NCBI GenBank assembly: GCA_021647375.1
Contig: JAKIUV010000085.1
Span: 1 to 11,135, forward strand
Origin: Robiginitomaculum sp.
Lineage (GTDB): Bacteria > Pseudomonadota > Alphaproteobacteria > Caulobacterales > Maricaulaceae
Direction: 5' to 3'
DNA: 11,135 bases
Made by a program: the position numbers and the translations under genes. This document shows, in pieces, positions 6,843 through 11,135 of the stretch; positions within the stretch are counted from its first letter, which is position 1; every line of letters begins with the position of its first letter. The notes under the pieces were generated by a model. That model worked only from the letters and a program-made list of their open reading frames with translations, was not told the DNA's origin and made no database searches.

Positions 6843-8132
6843 CTATCGTCCCGGAGCAAAAGCATCCTCAAGCGCCGCAGACACCAACTCGGATGCATCT
6901 TGCAAGGACTGGTTGGCAAGATGCGCGTACCTTGCCGTTGTCGAGGGTTGGGAGTGGCCTAGTAGGGCGCCGATCATGGGGAGACTTAGGCCTTTGGCGG
7001 CAGCCATGCTGGCGAAAGTGTGGCGCAGGTCGTGTAGGCGAACATCTGTAATGCCTGCTCGCTTTCGTATTTTTAGCCAAATGCCCGGCGTGCCTACATA
7101 AGGTCTGTCTCCACCCTTGGTACTTATGCGGTCTTTGTTGGCGGCGAACACATATTCTGATCCTGGCTCACGGGGATATTCTCTTAGAATGTCACGAGCG
7201 GGTTTTGCCATTGGTATGACTTTGGCACCTGTCTTACTTTTCCTGAAATAAAAGAAGCCGCGTTCCAAATCTATCTCTGACCATTGGAGTTTTTCGATTT
7301 CTGATTTTCGGCAACCGGTCATAAGCAGCAAACGGATAACTGTGATGCCGTGTTTGTGCCCGTGCTCTGATTCCTCTTCATTGAGGGCGACATGCAGCCT
7401 GTTGAGTTCGTCTTGTGATAAATAGCGTTCGCGGTAATTGATTGGCGTTTTGGCAAGCATGGTTGCTGGGTTTTTATCTATGATTTCCTCGCGGATTGCA
7501 TAGCTAAGAATGGTCGATAAAATCCGCACGGTGCGCGCCGCTGTCCCTTCACCGCCTTTGACAATCGCTAGGCCGTGTTTTTTGGTTTTCACTCTTACAG
7601 CGGTTTTACCAGAGGCAATACCGTCACGCATTTTTCGGATATTTTTCGGGGTTAAATCTATGACGCGAATTTTTCCAATGAGAGGATCAATGTGCCGTAA
7701 AATTCTGCCTTTATCTAAGGCTACGTTTTTAGGGTCGCGCAATTCCCCATATCGCTTGCCGCGCATACGAGAGCGCTTGCCATCATCCTCAAGCCATTCG
7801 GCGCAAAGCTCTGCGATTGTGACCCCGTTGATTTCTTCGGCTTCCTTTGGCTTTGCAGTCGGGTCTTCGCCAAGATTGACCTTTGAGATTAAAGAGAGAG
7901 CCGCCTTACGCGCCGCCTCTACTTGCATTTTAGAACAAGAGCCAAGTGTGACTTTCTTTTGCGTCCCGCTGCGTCCTTCACCAATTCGAAAATAAACGAT
8001 GAAACTTTTAGAGCCGCTCGGCCTAACCCGCACACCAAAACCAGAAACTATACTGTCCCAATAAGTATGGTCTTTACCATTGGCTTCAAAATCTTTAACA
8101 ACGCGTTCAGTTAATCTAATAGTTTTTCTCAT
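6843..8132 (-). CDS. int: Tyrosine site-specific integrase
   Basis: This 429-residue integrase would catalyse recombination between element and host attachment sites. It has the usual architecture: an N-terminal DUF4102-like arm-binding segment (about 1-90, with YWDSIVSGFGVRVRPSGSKSF), a core-binding domain (about 100-215), and a C-terminal catalytic domain. Numbered from ATG 8132, the catalytic residues are R275 (TGCRKSE), K300 (SKTGAK), H367 and R370 (RLHDLRHTF), H393 (LLGH) and nucleophile Y402 (TARYAHL), so it looks intact. A TTG two codons upstream (8138) is also in frame, but ATG 8132 has AGAGA eight bases before it and is preferred. Its 5' end faces the tRNA-Arg-type core at 8332-8376, the expected partner site, and the region between contains short repeats that could be arm sites. 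Confidence 0.93.
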   Translation of the reverse strand: MRKTIRLTERVVKDFEANGKDHTYWDSIVSGFGVRVRPSGSKSFIVYFRIGEGRSGTQKKVTLGSCSKMQVEAARKAALSLISKVNLGEDPTAKPKEAEEINGVTIAELCAEWLEDDGKRSRMRGKRYGELRDPKNVALDKGRILRHIDPLIGKIRVIDLTPKNIRKMRDGIASGKTAVRVKTKKHGLAIVKGGEGTAARTVRILSTILSYAIREEIIDKNPATMLAKTPINYRERYLSQDELNRLHVALNEEESEHGHKHGITVIRLLLMTGCRKSEIEKLQWSEIDLERGFFYFRKSKTGAKVIPMAKPARDILREYPREPGSEYVFAANKDRISTKGGDRPYVGTPGIWLKIRKRAGITDVRLHDLRHTFASMAAAKGLSLPMIGALLGHSQPSTTARYAHLANQSLQDASELVSAALEDAFAPGR

Positions 8133-8182
8133 GCTCAAATCTCTGCAAAAACACCTTTCTTAGGTTTGCCCCAAAATGGTCT

Positions 8183-8203
8183 GGGGTAGCACCGGGGTAG
8201 CAC
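8183..8203 (+). repeat. GGGGTAGCAC direct repeats, candidate integrase arm sites
   Basis: GGGGTAGCAC occurs at 8183-8192 and again at 8194-8203, an 11-bp period, 51 bases upstream of the integrase start and about 130 bp from the attachment core. A CCCCA just upstream (8170-8174) can pair with the first TGGGG. Closely spaced short direct repeats between an integrase gene and its core are the usual form of arm-type binding sites. The sequence is seen; the role is inferred. Confidence 0.45.
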
Positions 8204-8229
8204 GGGCTTGTGATTTCCCGGGTACTGCA

Positions 8230-8242
8230 GTGATGCTATCAC
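8230..8242. promoter_or_regulatory. Small dyad upstream of int
   Basis: GTGAT-GCT-ATCAC is a 13-bp dyad in the int leader, just before an AT-rich stretch (about 8245-8280). Its size suits a dimeric repressor or an integration host factor or excisionase region, but no protein can be assigned. Confidence 0.2.
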
Positions 8243-8331
8243 ATTCGTGAAAATAAATAAAGTAATAATATCAGTAGTTTAGTGACTTTGCGGGACTTCT
8301 GGTGACTTATCGGTAAACAGAAACGTGCAAA

Positions 8332-8376
8332 CTCCGAAGGCAGAGGTCACAGGTTCAAATCCTGTCGGGTGCGCCA
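8332..8376 (+). other. att: Attachment core: 3' half of a tRNA-Arg(CCG) gene
   Basis: This 45-bp stretch reads as the distal part of a tRNA: anticodon loop CTCCGAA (8332-8338), anticodon stem 3' strand GGCAG, a variable AGGTC, T-arm ACAGG-TTCAAAT-CCTGT, acceptor 3' strand CGGGTGC, discriminator G and CCA ending at 8376. The loop fits anticodon CCG (Arg). No 5' half (expected to begin GCACCCG) is present upstream, so this is not a functional tRNA gene but the duplicated segment that tyrosine integrases use as core. It sits 200 bp from the integrase start. The stretch 8133-8522 has no gene; besides this core it holds the repeats listed separately. Confidence 0.8.
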
Positions 8377-8440
8377 GTTTTACCAATAAAAACAATAGTT
8401 TATGTGGCATGGCGCTTTACAGCTAGTCACGCATTGCACC

Positions 8441-8499
8441 GTTTTGCACGAAAATGCATGTGGCTATTTGAGCATTCTCGTACAAAACCCGTACACAAC
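8441..8499. repeat. CGTRCAMAAC repeats on the far side of the core
   Basis: CGTACAAAAC (8479-8488) and CGTACACAAC (8490-8499) are direct copies 11 bp apart. An inverted relative, GTTTTGCACG, is at 8441-8450, and a weaker match, CGTGCAAAC, is at 8324-8332 touching the core. The 11-bp spacing equals that of the repeats on the int side. They may be arm sites of the other half of an attP, or operators for the gene starting at 8523. Confidence 0.4.
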
Positions 8500-8522
8500 T
8501 ATTTTGGCTGGGGGCTTGGGCT

Positions 8523-9374
8523 ATGAGTATTCAAGCTGTTGCATGGGCTATTTCGCAAAAGGTAGGTTCGCCCACAGGTAAGGTTGTTCTTATCTGTCTG
8601 GCCAATTACGCAAATGAAAAAGGCCAGTGCTGGCCGTCACAGAAAACAATTTGCAAAGAAGCAGAGCTTAGTGAGCGTTCAACAAGGGAATGGCTTAAGA
8701 AGCTAGAGGCGCAAGGTTTCATCACGCGTAGTCGTCGCCATCGTTCTGACGGGTCGAGAACATCTGATCATATGGTTTTGAACCTCACAAGGACTGCCGC
8801 GCCAAGCGAAAATAACCTAGCGGCAGATTCTGCCGCTAGGCCTAATCAAGCGGCAAATGGCTCCGAACCTAACGGCAGCTCTCGCCGAACCTATAGGCAG
8901 GAGGTGCCGGGCATAGAACCCGTCATAGAACCATTAGAAGAACCATCCTCGGGCGCGCGAGAGCGCGGGGAGGCGGGTTTTGAAAAATTATGGGATGATT
9001 GGCCCCGTGCCGAGCGACCGCAAAAACTGAAAGCCGCTAAGTGGGCCTACGACCGCCTTTCATCCAACGATCAAGCCCAGGCTGTTCAGCAAGCTAAGCG
9101 CTTTCGACGGCTTACCAAGGCGCAAAAAAATATGGCTTTGATGATTCCGTATTTGAAACAACGCCAATTTGAAGACCTCGCTAGCGGCCCCGAGATAAGT
9201 CCCGATGGTAAGTTTATATTCACGCCCGATAGACCTGAATGGCAAGGGTGGGTCGAGTATATAAGCTTGAAATACTCTCCTGCGGCAGGGAAGAGGCTCG
9301 AAGGATTTGGGAAGTTTGTTGATGCTCGTCGTTGGCCGCCAAAGCCTACGTTAGCGACAGGAGGAGTTTCATAA
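8523..9374 (+). CDS. Helix-turn-helix replication initiator-like protein (phage O-like)
   Basis: Residues 1-90 of this 283-residue protein form a winged helix-turn-helix of the HTH_36 type, with GQCWPSQKTICKEAELS then ERSTREWLKKLEAQGFI (34-67). Such domains occur in phage O-like and plasmid replication starters. Residues about 92-150 are a low-complexity linker rich in A, S, E and P (IEPVIEPLEEP near 131-141). The C-terminal domain (about 152-275, from FEKLWDDWPR) is conserved-looking and may contact a helicase or partner protein. In lambda O the origin lies inside the DNA encoding the linker, and here the linker DNA also holds repeats and a palindrome (8814-8902). ATG 8523 has only a weak ribosome site. 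Its TAA overlaps the next possible start as TAATG. A plain DNA-binding regulator is the alternative. Confidence 0.6.
   Translation: MSIQAVAWAISQKVGSPTGKVVLICLANYANEKGQCWPSQKTICKEAELSERSTREWLKKLEAQGFITRSRRHRSDGSRTSDHMVLNLTRTAAPSENNLAADSAARPNQAANGSEPNGSSRRTYRQEVPGIEPVIEPLEEPSSGARERGEAGFEKLWDDWPRAERPQKLKAAKWAYDRLSSNDQAQAVQQAKRFRRLTKAQKNMALMIPYLKQRQFEDLASGPEISPDGKFIFTPDRPEWQGWVEYISLKYSPAAGKRLEGFGKFVDARRWPPKPTLATGGVS
8814..8902 (+). repeat. Iteron-like repeats and palindrome inside the HTH gene, candidate origin
   Basis: AACCTANNGGCAG occurs three times in direct orientation: AACCTAGCGGCAG (8814-8826), AACCTAACGGCAG (8866-8878) and AACCTATAGGCAG (8888-8900). An inverted copy CTGCCGCTAGG at 8830-8840 makes, with the first, a perfect palindrome of two 12-bp arms around one base (8816-8840). 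The last two copies share the longer unit CCGAACCTA..GGCAG and stand exactly 22 bp apart, about two helical turns, as plasmid iterons do. The repeats lie over the linker-coding part of an O-like gene, the place where lambdoid phages keep their origin. Confidence 0.45.
8912..8967 (+). repeat. 12-bp repeats and a GAGA-loop hairpin in the linker-coding DNA
   Basis: CATAGAACC recurs with a 12-bp period (8912, 8924, degenerate at 8936), encoding an IEPV-IEPL-EEPS protein repeat. It is followed by CGCGC-GAGA-GCGCG (8954-8967), a perfect 5-bp hairpin with a GNRA-type loop. The first is probably a protein-level linker repeat; the hairpin may be chance in GC-rich sequence. Confidence 0.3.
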
Positions 9375-9559
9375 TGAAAAGTTGCAGCAATCAAGAAGCA
9401 AAGCAAAATGCGTTGTTTTTTATCTCCAAGAAAACGGTTTGTTTGTGTGTTTTAAGATTTGTTATAGAAGAGAGAGGCAGGATACGCATTGTGTGCAACA
9501 AAATGCCGAAACTACGTTTTCCTGCCTCCTCTCTCTTTGGTATTGGGGGAACAACATGA
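9374..9559 (+). CDS. Possible 61-residue small protein, coupled to both neighbours
   Basis: ATG at 9374 shares its A with the preceding stop (TAATG), follows an AGGAGG with nine bases between, and reads to a TGA at 9557-9559 that overlaps the mobC start as ATGA. This coupling on both sides, plus the good ribosome site, is typical of a real operon gene. The predicted product is basic with four cysteines (residues 4, 23, 25 and 41) and a short hydrophobic stretch around 19-31. I recognise no family. The coding region contains a large hairpin (9468-9537), so the stretch may instead be non-coding DNA such as an oriT or leader, read by chance. The call rests on the overlaps only. Confidence 0.4.
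   Translation: MKSCSNQEAKQNALFFISKKTVCLCVLRFVIEERGRIRIVCNKMPKLRFPASSLFGIGGTT
9468..9537 (+). other. Bulged inverted repeat upstream of mobC, candidate oriT or leader hairpin
   Basis: AAGAGAGAGGCAGGA (9468-9482) pairs with TCCTGCC-TCCTCTCTCTT (9520-9537): 15 base pairs with one 3-base bulge. The 37-base loop carries an inner GCATT (9486-9490) / AATGC (9502-9506) pair. A strong inverted repeat just before mobC is where mobilizable elements often keep oriT. No known nick sequence was recognised. It could alternatively control mobC translation. Confidence 0.35.
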
Positions 9560-9948
9560 GCAAGACGGTTTCATTATCATTTAGGTTCAATCCCGCAGAA
9601 AAAGCTGCTCTGTATAAACTAGCCGAACAGCGCGGCGTTTCCGCAAGCGTGATTGTCAGGCGGCTTGTCCGAGAAGCCGTTTTCCACGGCCCTACATTTT
9701 TTGGCGACGAGCTTTCTGAAATATATAAGCTCCGAAGAGAACTGTCAGCTATAGGCAATAATTTGAACCAAATCGCCCGCCGCGTTCACTCTGGTCACTG
9801 CACCGTCGATCCAATAAGCCTAGAGATGATAAAAACACTTTTGGTAAATTACAAAAAGGTCTCAAGATTGATGAGCGCCGTTTTGCAAGCCTCTAAATTT
9901 AGAAGGGCCATATTACGAAAATCCACCCTAACGAAACCGAAGGTGTGA
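9556..9948 (+). CDS. mobC: MobC-like relaxosome accessory protein
   Basis: This 130-residue protein is the usual size for MobC. Residues 1-42 form a ribbon-helix-helix-like DNA-binding part (SLSFRFNPAEKAALYKLAEQRGVSASVIVRRLVREAV). The family signature IGNNLNQIARRVHSG follows at 66-80. MobC proteins bind oriT and help the relaxase open DNA for conjugative transfer. ATG 9556 follows GGGGGAA with five bases between. A longer reading from further upstream is unlikely because it crosses the hairpin. A relaxase gene normally follows, but here the next gene is convergent and unrelated, leaving MobC without a visible partner. It would depend on a relaxase elsewhere or be a relic. The sequence is intact. 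Confidence 0.8.
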   Translation: MSKTVSLSFRFNPAEKAALYKLAEQRGVSASVIVRRLVREAVFHGPTFFGDELSEIYKLRRELSAIGNNLNQIARRVHSGHCTVDPISLEMIKTLLVNYKKVSRLMSAVLQASKFRRAILRKSTLTKPKV

Positions 9949-9969
9949 AGTGTAGTGGCTTATGCGCAT

Positions 9970-10884
9970 TTAATATCCAATTTCTTGCGCCTGCATAGCA
10001 TCTTGCTCATCTTTTAGCTCTTCGTGCGTAATAATAATTGGAGATAAGTCAAAGTCGTATAGAGGAAACTGCCAATGTTGAAAAATGGAACTAATGTGAT
10101 CCTGCATGTTAACAACTTCGCAAAGTTTTTCTGCTTGTATGCGTTGAAACAACTGCTTCATTAAAGCCACGGATTCACCATATCCTATTTGTTGTTTTTG
10201 CATTTCATTCCAATCACTTTGCCGCCCGATGGGCTCGTCTCCTTTAAAGTCCACATTATTCCAAATTTCAGCGATAATTTTTAAACTTTTGGGTGCGAAT
10301 AGGCCAAAGCCACTAAGAGCTTCTGCAAGTATAAGAGATGAGGGCTTTTGATTAGAAGGGGTGAATTTATCGTGAAGGGGGCTAACCCAAACGGCATCTT
10401 CGATCTCTAGAACGGCCACATCAACATAAAGCTGTGCCTCACGCTCATAAAGTGGCATATTGGGGAAGATATATTCCCCCATATTACCGTCCAAGTAATG
10501 TGTTTTTCTATGGTTCCTGATATATGTTTTCAATTCAGGGACATTTTGTGGTTTCCAATAAACACAGTCCGCATATATTAATCTTGATAGATGATCGTAA
10601 AACCATTTCATTAGAGATTTAATATCTCGGGCAATTCGTTTTTTAGGGCATCGGACAACATCCATAAGGATGAGGATTTTCGCAGCCTCTTCTTTTGCAC
10701 CGTTAATAAGTATTTGGGCACTTGATGGGGAATCTGATAATCTGGCTCCATCAGAATATAGTTTTTGGGCATGCTCCAAGATCAGTGGTAGGCCAGCTGC
10801 AATAAAATCTATCCGTTTATCATATTTCATACCAATTAGTTTATTAGCTTGCCGTAGACCTACCTGGGAGGGCTTTTTGCTCAT
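9970..10884 (-). CDS. AbiV-like HEPN protein, putative abortive-infection gene
   Basis: This soluble, largely helical protein has 304 residues. The first half resembles AbiV-type HEPN proteins: LPLILEHAQKLYSDGARLS (32-50), INGAKEEAAKILILMD (60-75) in the place of the family's E-E-x-x-K helix, and FYDHLSRLIYAD (95-106). RNHRKTH at 123-129 fits a relaxed R-x4-6-H HEPN motif, though I am unsure it is the catalytic one. AbiV acts as a phage-triggered growth-arrest factor in lactococci; function here is inferred from similarity. The start at 10884 is supported by AAAGGA eight bases upstream. The frame stays open to 11112, but that extension runs into the IS end and is not coding-like. It is convergent with mobC, with 21 bases between stops. 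The IS end lies 126 bp upstream and could influence expression. Confidence 0.6.
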   Translation of the reverse strand: MSKKPSQVGLRQANKLIGMKYDKRIDFIAAGLPLILEHAQKLYSDGARLSDSPSSAQILINGAKEEAAKILILMDVVRCPKKRIARDIKSLMKWFYDHLSRLIYADCVYWKPQNVPELKTYIRNHRKTHYLDGNMGEYIFPNMPLYEREAQLYVDVAVLEIEDAVWVSPLHDKFTPSNQKPSSLILAEALSGFGLFAPKSLKIIAEIWNNVDFKGDEPIGRQSDWNEMQKQQIGYGESVALMKQLFQRIQAEKLCEVVNMQDHISSIFQHWQFPLYDFDLSPIIITHEELKDEQDAMQAQEIGY

Positions 10885-11010
10885 AATTGTTCCTTTCAAA
10901 ACTCCCTTTTCATATACCCCATTTCGCCATAATATAGAATAATTTTTAATATTGGCTCTACTCACACATTGCAGGCTTAGCAGGCTGTCGCAGTCGAAAG
11001 CAATTTGCTG

Positions 11011-11135
11011 TGTCAAGGGCGGAGTAAAATCAGGCCATGTGGCGGCGTAAAAGTCTACCAGTACGCTGTGCTTAAATGATGTGATAAAGGGGCCAATTGG
11101 CCCCTTTATCACATTAGTTTCTTTCTTACCTTTGT
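11011..11135 (+). mobile_element. End of an IS21-like insertion sequence (right boundary)
   Basis: This is the exact inverted copy of 2-126, beginning TGTCAAGGGCGGAG at 11011 with sub-repeats at 11018-11037 and 11041-11060. The element body would continue to the right. Because the same end faces inward on both sides, the two IS copies are in opposite orientation and could invert the segment between them by homologous recombination. Contig ends inside a repeated element are also what short-read assembly produces, so the pair need not form a composite transposon. Confidence 0.6.
11079..11114. terminator. 36-bp palindrome in the right IS end
   Basis: Same palindrome as at 23-58, centred at 11096/11097, with a GGGGCC stem flanked by A- and T-runs. 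Position inside the IS end suggests shielding of the transposase genes from outside transcription. Confidence 0.5.

Noticed and set aside
8183..8203. CRISPR-like repeat array
   Set aside because: Only two 10-bp units with one base between them; no spacers and no cas genes in the window.
8332..8376. Functional tRNA-Arg gene
   Set aside because: Only the anticodon loop to the CCA end is present; no D-arm or 5' acceptor strand stands upstream.
10885..11112. 76-codon N-terminal extension of the AbiV-like frame up to 11112
   Set aside because: It runs through the IS end and its palindrome and lacks a ribosome site; AAAGGA before ATG 10884 gives a better start.
1..11135. Window as a linear replicon with terminal inverted repeats and hairpin telomeres
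   Set aside because: The repeat interrupts mod in mid-gene and has IS-type sub-repeats, and bases continue beyond the palindrome, so two IS copies explain it better.

Overview
The window looks like a piece of a proteobacterial accessory region, most likely alphaproteobacterial. The clues are a tRNA-Arg-type attachment core, a MobC mobilization gene and a type III-like modification cassette, at moderate GC. The host assignment is an inference from gene style, not from a diagnostic gene. The window holds defence and mobility genes and no housekeeping gene.

Both ends carry the same 125-bp sequence in inverted orientation (2-126 and 11011-11135). It begins TGTCA and holds two ~20-bp sub-repeats 23 bp apart plus a 36-bp palindrome. 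This fits the end of one insertion sequence, probably IS21 family, present as two inverted copies whose bodies lie outside the window. The left copy cuts off the C-terminus of a DNA methyltransferase gene. The right copy lies 126 bp upstream of an AbiV-like gene.

Left block (87-6716, minus strand) is a tightly packed defence operon. In transcription order it encodes an SNF2-type helicase with a PLD-like N-terminus (1096 aa), a DUF4391 protein (4-nt overlap), an Abi_2 (AbiD/AbiF-type) HEPN protein (1-nt gap) and, after 151 nt with a stem-loop, a type III-style Mod methyltransferase. Mod is damaged twice: a one-base deletion near 1417/1418 splits off its first 88 codons, and the IS removes its C-terminus. 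No Res subunit is visible; it may have lain beyond the IS.

Centre (6843-8522): a tyrosine integrase on the minus strand, followed by a 390-bp non-coding stretch with the 3' half of a tRNA-Arg(CCG) gene as attachment core. Short repeats flank that core on both sides, which recalls an attP.

Right block (8523-9948, plus strand): an O-like helix-turn-helix protein whose central linker DNA carries iteron-like repeats, a possible 61-aa small gene overlapping a bulged hairpin, and MobC without a visible relaxase. A convergent AbiV-like gene follows (9970-10884).

Read together, this is a mobilizable or integrative element carrying an R-M-like helicase/methyltransferase operon and two HEPN-type abortive-infection genes, bounded by IS copies. 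The most unusual points are the Abi_2 gene embedded in the helicase-DUF4391-Mod operon, the doubly broken Mod, and the iteron cluster inside a coding sequence.
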